From Micromonospora luteifusca (lineage in GTDB: Bacteria > Actinomycetota > Actinomycetes > Mycobacteriales > Micromonosporaceae), in NCBI RefSeq assembly GCF_016907275.1, contig NZ_JAFBBP010000001.1, forward strand, positions 5,570,001 through 5,634,000: a stretch of DNA of 64,000 bases, given 5' to 3'. Below are positions 9,166 through 18,123 of this stretch, piece after piece. Every line of letters starts with the position of its first letter. The stretch's first letter is position 1. A model generated the notes under the pieces. That model had not been told where the DNA came from, ran no database searches, and saw only the letters and a list, made by a program, of their open reading frames with translations. Made by a program: the position numbers and the translations under genes.

Positions 9166-10655
9166 CAGGGCTCAATTCTTGCGGCAGGAGACGGGCGGGC
9201 GGCCTGCGACGATGCCGGCTCTGCTGGCCGCAGGGCCGCCGCCGTCACCGACACGGGGAAGATCGGGGTCTGCGCGGGCCACCGCTGGCCGGCCAGCCAG
9301 CAGGTGGCGCAGAGCCCGAGGACCACGGCGTGGACCGAGGCGAACTGCGCGAACGAGAACGCGTCGAACGTGTACGCCCCGACCGCCGCGGCGAGGCAGG
9401 CACCGGCGAGCGCCCCGCACAGCGAGCGCAGCTCGGGATCGGTCGCCCGGGCCCGCGCCTGCAGTGCCGTGAGGGCGGGGACCAGGAAATACAGCAGGAG
9501 CGCGGCCAGGCCGAGGACACCCATCTCGATGGAGGTCTTCAGGTACTGGTTGTCCAGAATCCGGGTGGCGTCCTCAGGCAGGAACGTGCCACCGCCCCGG
9601 CCCAGCCAGGGGGCCTGCTGGACGAGCGCGACCACTCGGGGATAGTTGTCCAGCCGGTTGGTGATCGAGGCATCCTCGGTCCCCATGGTGATGGAGCCGA
9701 TGATCGTCCGCAGATAGCCCGGTGTGGTGGCGAAGATGCCGACGACGGCGGCCGGCGCGAAGGCGAACAGCCAGACCCGTTGCTTGGCGGGCAGGCAGAC
9801 GATGAACGTCGCCATCGCGACACCGACAGCCAGGATCGCCGACCGGGAGACGGACATCGGTATGCACATGCCGATCAGCCCCACCGGCAGCCACCGCCGC
9901 ACGGTCGAGCGTTCCCGGTCGTGAATGCCCAGCCACATCGCCAACGGCAGGAGCATGCCGGCGACCACACCCAGTTCGATCGGATGAATCGTCGTCCCGG
10001 TGACCCGGACGAGCGCGTCGCGGCCCTGGAACGAGCCGTACTCGGCACCGGCCTCGAAGCCCGGCAGCGCCAGGCGCAGCAGCGGTTTGAGGTCCCACAG
10101 GAACCAGAACTGCAGGGTGGCCACGACACCGGAGAACGCGCCTCCCCACACCACGGTCCGGATGACGCGCAGCAGGTCGGCCGGGCTGCGCAGGTGCTCG
10201 GCGGTCACCAGGATCACCCCGGACATGCCGACGAGCAGCAGCATCCAGCGGTCGGCGCTGAGCCGCTGGGTCTCGTCCGGCGTGAACAGCGGCATGGCGG
10301 CGTAGGAGAGCAACGCACAGATCCACAGCACCGCCAACGCCCCGCGGACGGGATAACGAGTGTGGACCGGATCGTGCAGGCCGAGCAGCGCCGTCACCGC
10401 CCAGGCCAGGAAGAGGACGAGGGATACGAGGCTTGCCAGATAACCCTGCGCGCCGACGATCCGGATCACCGTGTCCGACGGAAAGATGAAGGCGCTGAGG
10501 ATGAAGAGCTGCAGCATGAAAGCGGCCTGGCGGGATCCCTGCGGTCGCACCACCCGGCGGGTCTCGGCGGGTCTTTCTCCGGAAGCCCGGCCACCGTTCA
10601 GACGCCTGGCGTCACCGGTCATGGTCGTCGTCGATCCGTTGAATCGCCGCACCAT
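9165..10655 (-). CDS. O-antigen ligase/polymerase-like membrane protein
   Basis: This 496-residue integral membrane protein has roughly ten to twelve hydrophobic segments and a large loop before GRGGGTFLP, the layout of the Wzy_C/O-antigen ligase family. It probably polymerises repeat units or ligates glycan on the outer face of the membrane. The ATG at 10655 is preferred, with AGGAACGAG upstream; the frame is open back to a GTG at 10748, which would add 31 low-complexity residues without a clear ribosome binding site. It overlaps the Wzz-like gene by 4 nt. Wzy and WaaL roles cannot be separated by sequence alone. Confidence 0.8.
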   Translation of the reverse strand: MVRRFNGSTTTMTGDARRLNGGRASGERPAETRRVVRPQGSRQAAFMLQLFILSAFIFPSDTVIRIVGAQGYLASLVSLVLFLAWAVTALLGLHDPVHTRYPVRGALAVLWICALLSYAAMPLFTPDETQRLSADRWMLLLVGMSGVILVTAEHLRSPADLLRVIRTVVWGGAFSGVVATLQFWFLWDLKPLLRLALPGFEAGAEYGSFQGRDALVRVTGTTIHPIELGVVAGMLLPLAMWLGIHDRERSTVRRWLPVGLIGMCIPMSVSRSAILAVGVAMATFIVCLPAKQRVWLFAFAPAAVVGIFATTPGYLRTIIGSITMGTEDASITNRLDNYPRVVALVQQAPWLGRGGGTFLPEDATRILDNQYLKTSIEMGVLGLAALLLYFLVPALTALQARARATDPELRSLCGALAGACLAAAVGAYTFDAFSFAQFASVHAVVLGLCATCWLAGQRWPAQTPIFPVSVTAAALRPAEPASSQAARPSPAARIEP

Positions 10656-10838
10656 GCTCTCGTTCCTGCCCTTGGATCGGGAACCTTCAGTGGAGGGCCG
10701 GCCCGAGCGTACCGCTCTGGCGTGACCCGCGGAATCGTCCTGTTTCACCGGTCAGCGCGCCGGACGGCCGGGTTCGACCACCGCGTTGGGCCGTCGGTGT
10801 ATCCGGGCCGCTCTCGCACATCGCATTGTCGTCCGTGC

Positions 10839-11711
10839 TCAGCCCAGGGAGAGGTTGGTCAGCGCCCTTCGACGCAGTGGCGTGGGCGTACGGGACTTGG
10901 CGGAGATCATTACCGCGATGTCGTGATCCTGGATCGCGCCGAGAAACTCCCGCATCGCGTGTTCGTTCAATGGGGTCTCCTCCCAGTAGGCATGGCAGAG
11001 GGTGTCCGCGACGCGGAAGGAGTCGACATTCGTTCCCGCCCCGGCAACCTCGTCGACATAGACGCCGTACAGCGTCCACTCGGAGAAATGCAGCTTCCCC
11101 CCGATCGCGTCCGCCCACCGGCGCCCGGTCACCGACTCCACCCGGGCCAGCAGCCGCCGTACGACGGCCGGATCCCACGCCAGCAGCGACGAGACGTAGT
11201 CGGGGTAGGGCGGCGCGGCCGGCGGCACACCGAGCAGGGACCGGGCGACCTGATGCCAGATCACGTGCCGGGGGAGCCGCTCGTCGACCTCGTCGGGTTT
11301 GCGATAGAAGCGGACCACCTCGTCGCGACGGAAGGTGTCGGCGGAGAACGGCCGAACGAACTGGATGTCCGAGTCGACCAGCACGACGACGTCGGCGTCG
11401 GATCGCGCCGCGGCCGCGAGCTTGATGATCTGCTGCAGGATCCAGCCGCGTAACGGCGGGAACGGGCGACGGAGGTTGACCGAGAGGTTCCCGCCCGGCA
11501 GGGACCGGAAGGATCGGGGCAGGAAGTCCGCCTCGTCGTGGATCACCGCACGCGGCCCGCTCAACTGACCGAAGAGCGCCAGGTCGGCTCGCGGCACGAT
11601 GATGTGGTGGCGTATCGAATCCGGCGAGTGCGCCAGCACCGAGCGGTGCAGGTCGGCGCAGCGGTCGAAGTCGGGCGCGAAGCTGGGGGTGATGATGGCC
11701 AGTCGTGACAT
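10839..11711 (-). CDS. DUF6492-like protein, possible glycosyltransferase
   Basis: This 290-residue cytoplasmic protein starts LAIITPSFAPDFDRC and contains VVLVDSDIQFVRPF, a DSD motif reminiscent of the DxD metal site of GT-A glycosyltransferases. I tentatively match it to the DUF6492 family. The ATG at 11711 has AGGA about 9 nt upstream; the open frame beyond it is shadow within the next gene. Leu87 is encoded by TTA (11451-11453). Its place in the polysaccharide locus favours a glycan role, but no donor or acceptor can be proposed. Confidence 0.68.
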   Translation of the reverse strand: MSRLAIITPSFAPDFDRCADLHRSVLAHSPDSIRHHIIVPRADLALFGQLSGPRAVIHDEADFLPRSFRSLPGGNLSVNLRRPFPPLRGWILQQIIKLAAAARSDADVVVLVDSDIQFVRPFSADTFRRDEVVRFYRKPDEVDERLPRHVIWHQVARSLLGVPPAAPPYPDYVSSLLAWDPAVVRRLLARVESVTGRRWADAIGGKLHFSEWTLYGVYVDEVAGAGTNVDSFRVADTLCHAYWEETPLNEHAMREFLGAIQDHDIAVMISAKSRTPTPLRRRALTNLSLG

Positions 11712-11758
11712 GCCAGGAGTCCTCTTGTCGGCCGGCTGCGGGCCCGGCTGTTCGGCGT

Positions 11759-12796
11759 TCACCGGACCACCGCCGGCGACCAGGCGTCGGATACCAGTAG
11801 CTCGGGAGCGCCCCGGCCGTCCGCCGGGCTTGACCAGATGTCGCTGGTCGCCGTCCCGGCGCCGCCGCGGGGCAGCGCGTAGACGATTCTCGTGTCGTCC
11901 AACCACTCGACCTGGTCGTCGACGCTGCGGGTCTCGGCGAGCAGCGTCTCGGTGCCGGTCGCCAGGTCGTACACGGCGAGGCGCCAGCGGCCGGGCGGCA
12001 GGTCGCCGTGCTTCTTGAAGGCGATTCGGGTCCGGTCCGGCGAGAGCGACGGGCACTCGGCGTCCTCCCGCAGCGCGGTCATCCGGCGGGCTGCGAGACT
12101 CCCCTCGACCAGCCAGGTCTTCCCCCCGGATGCGGCGGTGGCGTAGAACCGGTCGTCGTCGGCGAAGGTCACCCCCCACAGGTTCTTGTCCACGGCGGTG
12201 ACCACCGCGCCGTCGACGACGAGTGCGAACCGCTCGACGTCCCCGACCACCTCACCGGCGGTCCGGCTGATCACCGTACGGGTCGAGAACTGCCCCGGAT
12301 TCGCGTACGAGTCCCCGAAGACGAACGTGGTCGTCGCCACCAGCGACCCGTCCGGCGACAACCGGGCCCGGCTCGGTGTGCCGACCAGCGGCAGGTCGCG
12401 CCGCGCCGACCAGTCCGCGCCGAGCAGCCGCGCCCGGTACGTGGTCAGCAGGCCCCGGTCAGCGGAGAGGCAGATCGCCTCGTCCCGGGTCGCGTAGACC
12501 CGCTCGCAGGCGGCGTCGGTGACCGCGCGCGGCCCGCTCGGCGCCGAGAGCGGGACCATCGCCACCCGGCCGTAGTCGGCGCCGAGAGCCGTGTTCCGGA
12601 AGACCAGGTGTGGCACGTCGCGCACCACGGCGAGGTCGTCCCGTGTCGGCGCACCGGTCGCCGTCGTCCGCGCGGCGGTCACGTCCTGCCGGGCCCGCCA
12701 GACATAGCCGCCCGCGCTGACGAACGCCACCAGCAGCACCACCGCCAGCGCCGTCAGCCGCGCCCGTGGCCCGAGCCCACCCATCCGCCCGCTCAT
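11759..12796 (-). CDS. Membrane-anchored TolB/WD40-like beta-propeller protein
   Basis: This 345-residue protein has one N-terminal membrane segment (about residues 13-32) followed by an extracytoplasmic domain of recurring blade-like motifs such as ARLSPDGSLVATT and PSLSPDRTRIAFKK, typical of TolB-type propellers. The ATG at 12796 overlaps the MFS transporter stop as ATGA. No catalytic residues are evident; scaffolding or binding at the cell surface is an inference. The frame continues upstream through the MFS gene but that part is shadow. Confidence 0.75.
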   Translation of the reverse strand: MSGRMGGLGPRARLTALAVVLLVAFVSAGGYVWRARQDVTAARTTATGAPTRDDLAVVRDVPHLVFRNTALGADYGRVAMVPLSAPSGPRAVTDAACERVYATRDEAICLSADRGLLTTYRARLLGADWSARRDLPLVGTPSRARLSPDGSLVATTTFVFGDSYANPGQFSTRTVISRTAGEVVGDVERFALVVDGAVVTAVDKNLWGVTFADDDRFYATAASGGKTWLVEGSLAARRMTALREDAECPSLSPDRTRIAFKKHGDLPPGRWRLAVYDLATGTETLLAETRSVDDQVEWLDDTRIVYALPRGGAGTATSDIWSSPADGRGAPELLVSDAWSPAVVR

Positions 12797-14073
12797 GCCG
12801 GCACTCCGCTGGGTCGGGCTCCGGAAAGCGTCGCCGGGGTCGGACGATCGATGCCCCGCAGCAGCCAGGCGGCGATCGGCACGGCGACCGCCAGCAGGGC
12901 GGCGAAGAGCAGCAGCGCCGGGCGGGGACCCTGGATGCTCCAGAGCAGACCGAAGAGCACCGACGCGGCGAACCGGGCCAGCGCCACGGTGGTCTGGGCG
13001 GCGGCGATTCCGCTTCCCCGTGCCCTGGCGGTCACGAGGCGGCTCACCAACGCCGCCAGCACGCCGTCGGTGGCGGCATAGAAGGTGCCGAGCAGCAGCA
13101 GGACCGCGAGTGTCCCGCCGACGCCGCTGCTGGGCAGTGCCGCGAGCAGGTAGCCGCCCAGCAGCGCCAGGTGGCCGGCGACCAGCACCCGGGCGCGGCC
13201 GACGCGGTCGGCCAGCAGCCCCATGGGTACGGCCAGCGCCAGGTAGGCGACGTTGGTTCCCACGTAGAGCAGAGGGAAGTAGCGGGCGGTGAAGTCGTCC
13301 CGCTCCTGCAGGAGCAGGTAGAGGAAGCCGTCGCCGATGGTCAGCAGGCCCAGCAGCGCGGCGGCCAGCAGCGGTCGCCGTAGATCTCGTCCGGCGACCT
13401 CCGAGAACACCTCTCGCAGAGTGGCTCGGGCCGCGCCGGCCGCGGTCGGCAGGTCCGGCACGAGCAGCACCAGCACCGCCACCCCGGCGACCGCGAAGGC
13501 GAACGAGACGACGAAGATCGAGTCGTAGCTGCCGGGGACGGCCGCGAGGAGCGCGAAGGCGACCAGCGGGCCGATGGCGGCGCCAAGGGTGTCCAGCGCC
13601 CGGTGCACGCCGAAGGCCCGCCCCAGCACGTCCGGTTGCGACGCCGCGGCGATCAGGGCGTCCCTGGGCGCGGTGCGCAGGCCCTTGCCCAACCGGTCGG
13701 CGGTGACCACCGCGGTTATCGCCGCGAAGCCGGCCGCCGGCAGCATCGCCAGGCGGCTCAGCGCCGATGTGGCGTACCCGGTCACCGCCACCCACTTCGG
13801 TCGCTGCCCGCGGTCGCCGACATAGCCCCCGGCGATCCGTACCAGCGCGCTGACGCCCTGGTACATGCCGTCCAGGAAGCCGTACGCGACAGGGCTCAGG
13901 CCGACCACGGCGGTCAGGTAGAGCGGCAGGATCGATGCCACCATCTCCGAGGACACGTCGGTGAGAAGACTGACCGTGCCGAGCAGCACGACCGTTCCGG
14001 ATACGCGGCGCACGGCGATGCGGGCCCGGCTCGTACCGGCATCGTCCGGCCGGTCCCGCAGCGTCACGTACAC
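12793..14073 (-). CDS. MFS transporter
   Basis: This 426-residue protein has about twelve membrane segments and MFS loop motifs (GGYVGDRGQRPKW after segment 2, GLLADRVGRARVL in the second half). It resembles the subgroup of MFS exporters whose N-terminus reads TVSLLTDVSSEMV. It starts at GTG 14073, with GGAG upstream, and is coupled to the beta-propeller gene by a 4-nt overlap. The substrate is unknown; by location it could move a sugar, a small metabolite or a glycan precursor. Confidence 0.85.
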   Translation of the reverse strand: MYVTLRDRPDDAGTSRARIAVRRVSGTVVLLGTVSLLTDVSSEMVASILPLYLTAVVGLSPVAYGFLDGMYQGVSALVRIAGGYVGDRGQRPKWVAVTGYATSALSRLAMLPAAGFAAITAVVTADRLGKGLRTAPRDALIAAASQPDVLGRAFGVHRALDTLGAAIGPLVAFALLAAVPGSYDSIFVVSFAFAVAGVAVLVLLVPDLPTAAGAARATLREVFSEVAGRDLRRPLLAAALLGLLTIGDGFLYLLLQERDDFTARYFPLLYVGTNVAYLALAVPMGLLADRVGRARVLVAGHLALLGGYLLAALPSSGVGGTLAVLLLLGTFYAATDGVLAALVSRLVTARARGSGIAAAQTTVALARFAASVLFGLLWSIQGPRPALLLFAALLAVAVPIAAWLLRGIDRPTPATLSGARPSGVPA

Positions 14074-14181
14074 GACATCTCCATCCCCTGCCCGGCCCCG
14101 TCCGCACCGCCTGCCGTCACCGGTGGCGACGCCTGCCCGTCCGCCGCCCGGGTCGCCTGCGACCTGGGCGAGCAGAGCCGG

Positions 14182-15303
14182 TCAGCCGGCCAGCGCGGCG
14201 GTCAGCGCGGCGACGACGGTCCGCTGCTGGTCGACGGTGATCTGCGGGTAGATCGGCAGCGAGAGCAGCTCGGTCGCGATCCGCTCCGCGTGCGGAAAGG
14301 CCCCCTGCGGGTAGCCGAGGCCGGCGAAGGCCTTCGTCCGGTGCACCGGCACGGGGTAGTGGATCCCCGCCCCGACGCCGCTCGCGTTGAGCCGCGCCAG
14401 CACGCGGTCCCGCCGGGCCGGGGTGCCGTCGCCGGGGACCCGGAGACAGTAGATGTGCCAGACGTGCTCGTTGCCCGGCAGGGTCACCGGGCGGATCACG
14501 TCGACCGACTCCAGTAGCGCGTCGTACCGGGCGGCGGCGGCCCGGCGCAGCGCGTTCCAGTTGGGGAGCCGGGCCAGCTTGGCGCGGAGCACGACCGCCT
14601 GGAGGCCGTCCAGTCGGCTGTTCACACCGATGACGTCGTGCACGTACTTCTGCAGGCCGCCGTGGCTGCCGAGGGTGCGGACCATGGTGGCGAGGCCGGC
14701 GTCGGCGGTCACCACGGCGCCCGCGTCGCCGTACGCCCCCAGGTTCTTGCCGGGGTAGAAGCTCGTCGCGGCGATGCCGTCGACGCCGGCGCCGCGTCCG
14801 TGCCGGGTGGCGCCCTGGCACTGCGCGGCGTCCTCGACGATGGCGATGTCGCGCCCGGCCAGGCCGCCCCGTAGGCGCTCCACCGGGGCCAGTTGGCCAT
14901 AGAGGTGTACCGGAATGATCGCCCGGGTGGCCGGTGTGATCGCGGCCAGCGCCGCGTCGACGTCGATCAGGTATGAGTCGGGATCGCAGTCGACAAGCAC
15001 CGGTCGCGCGCCGGCTCGGGCGACGGCCTCGGCGGTGGCGATGAAGGTGTTCGTCGGCAGGATCACCTCGGCGCCTCCTCCGACGCCGACGGCGCGTAGC
15101 GCCAGTTCGAGCGCGTCGGTGCCGTTGGCGACCCCCACGCAGTGGTCCACCCCGGCGAACGCCGCGTACTCGCGTTCGAAGGCGGCCACCTCGGGGCCGC
15201 CGATGAAGGCGGTGTCCGCCAGGACCCGCTTGAAGCCGACCGCGACCTCCTCCGCCACCTCGGCGTGCGCGGCCTGCAGGTCCACCAACGGAATCGCGGT
15301 CAT
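14182..15303 (-). CDS. DegT/DnrJ/EryC1/StrS aminotransferase, WbpE-like
   Basis: This 373-residue PLP enzyme should add an amino group to a nucleotide-linked keto sugar. Family features are the N-terminal IPLVDLQAAH, the cofactor region EDAAQCQGA and the catalytic lysine in SFYPGKNLGAYGDAG. The sequence type is close to WbpE and 3-amino-sugar aminotransferases. Its ATG at 15303 overlaps the acyltransferase stop as ATGA; the open frame upstream is shadow. It is the last of five genes joined by 4-nt overlaps. With the Gfo/Idh-type oxidoreductase and the divergent WbpD-like acyltransferase it forms a plausible WbpB/E/D-type set for a 3-acylamino sugar. Confidence 0.88.
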   Translation of the reverse strand: MTAIPLVDLQAAHAEVAEEVAVGFKRVLADTAFIGGPEVAAFEREYAAFAGVDHCVGVANGTDALELALRAVGVGGGAEVILPTNTFIATAEAVARAGARPVLVDCDPDSYLIDVDAALAAITPATRAIIPVHLYGQLAPVERLRGGLAGRDIAIVEDAAQCQGATRHGRGAGVDGIAATSFYPGKNLGAYGDAGAVVTADAGLATMVRTLGSHGGLQKYVHDVIGVNSRLDGLQAVVLRAKLARLPNWNALRRAAAARYDALLESVDVIRPVTLPGNEHVWHIYCLRVPGDGTPARRDRVLARLNASGVGAGIHYPVPVHRTKAFAGLGYPQGAFPHAERIATELLSLPIYPQITVDQQRTVVAALTAALAG

Positions 15304-15983
15304 CGTGGGAGCACTCCCTGCAGAGTTGGCTGACGGACGGGACGGAGGAATCGGGCCGGATTGCCGGCCCACACCTCGTCGGGGGGTACGTCGTTGAGCA
15401 CGACCGCACCCATGCCGATGATCGACTTCGCGCCGACGGTGAGCGATTCGCGGATCAGCGCGCCTGCTCCGAGGTAGGCGCCGCGCCCGACCCGCACGGA
15501 ACCGGAGATCCGCACGCCCGAGGCGATCGTGACGTGGTCGGAGACGATGTCGTCGTGGGTGAGCACGGTCTGCGGCATGATGGCCACGTGCGCGCCCAGC
15601 GTGACGTCGGCGGTCAGGACGACCTGGGCCAGCAGCACCGAGCCCGGCCCGACCGTGCAGCCGGCGGGCACCTCGGCCGACGGGTGGACGACTGTCGCGT
15701 AGCGTCCCGCCGGCAGGCCCAGCCGCCGCACCACCTGCTCGCGGACGCCCGGGTCGCGTGCGGTGGCGACGCAGACCACCACGGCGGCATCGGGCAGGTC
15801 GGCGATCGCGTCCAGCGGGCCCAGCACCGGCAACCCGGCATGGGTCACGCCGTGCAGGGCGGGGTCGTCGTCGAGAAAGCCCCGTAGCCGCCAGGTCGGC
15901 GCTGCCGCGTTGATCGCCGCAACGGTGGCCGCCGTCTCCCGAGCCATTCCTCCGGCGCCGACGATCACGAGATCGTTGGTCAT
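15300..15983 (-). CDS. NeuD/PglD-like sugar O- or N-acyltransferase
   Basis: This 227-residue protein has an N-terminal Rossmann-like half (LVIVGAGGMARETA, as in NeuD/PglD) and a C-terminal left-handed beta-helix of hexapeptide repeats ending GMGAVVLNDVPPDEVWAGNPARFL. A His in the HPSAEV region may be the catalytic base used in PglD. It sits between the two aminotransferase genes and overlaps both by 4 nt. The likely job is acetylation of the amino sugar made by the upstream PglE/PseC-like aminotransferase, though O-acetylation of a glycan is possible. Confidence 0.85.
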   Translation of the reverse strand: MTNDLVIVGAGGMARETAATVAAINAAAPTWRLRGFLDDDPALHGVTHAGLPVLGPLDAIADLPDAAVVVCVATARDPGVREQVVRRLGLPAGRYATVVHPSAEVPAGCTVGPGSVLLAQVVLTADVTLGAHVAIMPQTVLTHDDIVSDHVTIASGVRISGSVRVGRGAYLGAGALIRESLTVGAKSIIGMGAVVLNDVPPDEVWAGNPARFLRPVRQPTLQGVLPR

Positions 15984-17128
15984 CGGCGGGCCAGGCCACG
16001 AAGTGTGCCGACGATGTGGTCCTGGTCGTCCTCGGTGAGCGCATGGTGCAGGGGCAGGACCAGCGAGTCACGCGTGATCCGCTCGGTCACCGGCAGCGGG
16101 GCCGGGTTGACGTCCGCGTACGCCGGCTCCAGGTGCGACGCCATGATGCCGCGCCGGGCGGACACCCCGGCGGCGGCGAGCGCGGCGAGGGTCTCGTCGC
16201 GCCCGACGCCGAACTCGTCGGTGAGCAGCACCCAGAACGTCTGGAAGTTGGTGCGGCCGTGCGCCGGGTCGCGGACCGCGAGCGCGCCGGGCACGTCGGC
16301 CAGCAACTCGTGGTACCGCGCGGCGAGGCGGCGACGCTGCGCCACGATGTCCCGGAGCTTGCCGAGTTGGACCAGGCCGATGGCGGCCTGGATGTCGGTC
16401 ATCCGGTAGTTGTAGCCCGTCTCCAGGTACGCCTCGAGGATCGGTTGGGCGCTCGCGTGCCGGTCCGCGGCCGACACGTTCATCCCGTGCTCGCGCAGCC
16501 GGCGCAGCCGCACCGCCCAGTCCGCGTCGTCGGTGGTGATCATCCCGCCTTCGCCGGTGGTGAGGAGCTTTCGCGGGTGAAACGACCACGCCGCGAGCAG
16601 CGCCCCGGCACCGACCGGACCACCGTTCACCATCGAGCCGGCCGCGCACGCCGCGTCTTCGATCAGCGAAACGCCCCAGCGGTCGGCGGCGGTCCGCAGC
16701 GCGGACACCTCGGCCGGCACACCGCCCTGGTGCACGACGATGACCGCCCTGGTGCGCGGGGTGCGCACCGCGTCGAGCGTCGCCACCGTGACGTTGCCGG
16801 TGGCGACGTCCACATCGGCGAAGACGGGCCGCGCCCCGACGTAGCGGACCGCGTTGGCGGTGGCGATGAACGACAGCGACGGGACGATCACCTCGTCACC
16901 GGGCGCCACCCCGACCGCGACGAGCGCGAGGTGCAGCGCCGTGGTGCAGGAGCTGACGGCGACGCCGTGGGCCGCACCGACACTGGCGGCGAACGCGGCC
17001 TCGAACGCCGCGACCCGAGGGCCCTGGGCGACCCACCCCGAGCGGACGGCGTCCGCCGCGGCCAGTGCCTCCTCCTCGCCGAGCGCGGGGAGCATCACCG
17101 GGATGCGGCGTGCCGCCTCGATGGTCAC
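15980..17128 (-). CDS. DegT/DnrJ/EryC1/StrS aminotransferase, PglE/PseC-like
   Basis: This 382-residue PLP enzyme differs clearly from the WbpE-like one downstream. It has the substrate-loop start IPVMLPALGEEE, SLSFIATANAVRYVGA, EDAACAAGS and the catalytic lysine in SFHPRKLLTTGEGGMI. The start is GTG at 17128, forming GTGA with the epimerase stop; the long upstream frame is shadow. Paired with the NeuD/PglD-like acyltransferase, it probably makes a 4-amino sugar. The substrate would come from the SDR protein or a dehydratase elsewhere, as no 4,6-dehydratase is visible in the window. Confidence 0.87.
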   Translation of the reverse strand: MTIEAARRIPVMLPALGEEEALAAADAVRSGWVAQGPRVAAFEAAFAASVGAAHGVAVSSCTTALHLALVAVGVAPGDEVIVPSLSFIATANAVRYVGARPVFADVDVATGNVTVATLDAVRTPRTRAVIVVHQGGVPAEVSALRTAADRWGVSLIEDAACAAGSMVNGGPVGAGALLAAWSFHPRKLLTTGEGGMITTDDADWAVRLRRLREHGMNVSAADRHASAQPILEAYLETGYNYRMTDIQAAIGLVQLGKLRDIVAQRRRLAARYHELLADVPGALAVRDPAHGRTNFQTFWVLLTDEFGVGRDETLAALAAAGVSARRGIMASHLEPAYADVNPAPLPVTERITRDSLVLPLHHALTEDDQDHIVGTLRGLARR

Positions 17129-18123
17129 CGCGCCTCCTGGGACCCGCCGTGGGCGGGCTGCTCTGCGCGCCACCACTCGACCAGCCCCTGGAGGCCCTCC
17201 CGAAGACCGATCTCCGCCCGGAAGCCGAGTGCCCGCGCGGCGGCGGAGGTGTCGGCGAGTCGCCGGGTGACCCCGTTGACCTTCCGCGCCGGGCCGTACT
17301 CCGGGGACAGGTCGCTCTTCATCACCGACAGCAGCGTGCGGGCGAGCTCTTCCAGGCTGGTCTCGACCCCACTGGCGATGTTGAACACCTCGTCGGTGTG
17401 CGCCGACTCGGCGGCCAGGATGTTGGCCCGGGCGATGTCGACCACGTCCACGAAGTCCATCGTCTGGGTGCCGTCGCCGAGGATCAGCGGGGGGAGGCCC
17501 GCGTCGATGCGTTCCATCCAGCGGATCAGCACCTCGGTGTACAGCCCGTGGACGTCCATCCGCTGGCCGTACACGTTGAAGTACCGCAGGGCCACGTAGT
17601 CCAGCCCGTACATCCCGTGGAAGCTGCGCAGCATGCCCTCGTTGAACGCCTTGGCGGCCCCGTAGAACGTGTCGTTGTGGTACGGGTGGTGCCGTTCGCT
17701 GGTGGGGAACTCCTCGGCCAGGCCGTAGACCGACGCCGACGACGAGGCGATCACCTTGCGGACGCCCTCGGCGGCGGCTGCCTCCAGCACGTTGAACGTG
17801 CCGTCGACGAGCACCTCGTTGGCCAGCCGGGGCTCCTCGGCGCACTGCGTGATCCGGATGGCGGCGAGGTGGAAGACGAGGTCCTTGCCCCGGGTGACGT
17901 CGCGGACGAGGTCGACATCGCGGATGTCGCCCTCCACCACGCGTACCCGATCGTCCCGCAGCGCCCACTTCAGGTTCTCGCGCCGACCGCGCACGAGGTT
18001 GTCGAGGACGACGACCTCGCTGGCACCGCCCTCCACGAGCAGGTCGACCACGTGCGAGCCGATCGTGCCGGCTCCGCCTGTCACCAGGGCACGCGCATTC
18101 TTGACCGAAACCGCAGCACTCAT
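17125..18123 (-). CDS. NAD-dependent epimerase/dehydratase (extended SDR)
   Basis: This 332-residue SDR enzyme acts on a nucleotide sugar. It has the NAD-binding motif GGAGTIGSH (the usual FIG is TIG), the LDNLVRGRRENL loop, the SSSASVYG catalytic serine region and the YGAAK active-site Tyr-Lys pair. The sequence type is UDP-glucose 4-epimerase-like, but 4,6-dehydratase or reductase activity is not excluded. The ATG at 18123 overlaps the oxidoreductase stop (ATGA), and its own stop overlaps the GTG of the next aminotransferase. It sits in the middle of the five-gene sugar operon. Confidence 0.87.
   Translation of the reverse strand: MSAAVSVKNARALVTGGAGTIGSHVVDLLVEGGASEVVVLDNLVRGRRENLKWALRDDRVRVVEGDIRDVDLVRDVTRGKDLVFHLAAIRITQCAEEPRLANEVLVDGTFNVLEAAAAEGVRKVIASSSASVYGLAEEFPTSERHHPYHNDTFYGAAKAFNEGMLRSFHGMYGLDYVALRYFNVYGQRMDVHGLYTEVLIRWMERIDAGLPPLILGDGTQTMDFVDVVDIARANILAAESAHTDEVFNIASGVETSLEELARTLLSVMKSDLSPEYGPARKVNGVTRRLADTSAAARALGFRAEIGLREGLQGLVEWWRAEQPAHGGSQEAR

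Noticed and set aside
15304..16071. N-terminal extension of the WbpE-like aminotransferase frame
   Set aside because: The extension is Arg-rich and overlaps the acyltransferase gene; the conserved IPLVDLQ start and the ATGA overlap fix the start at 15303.
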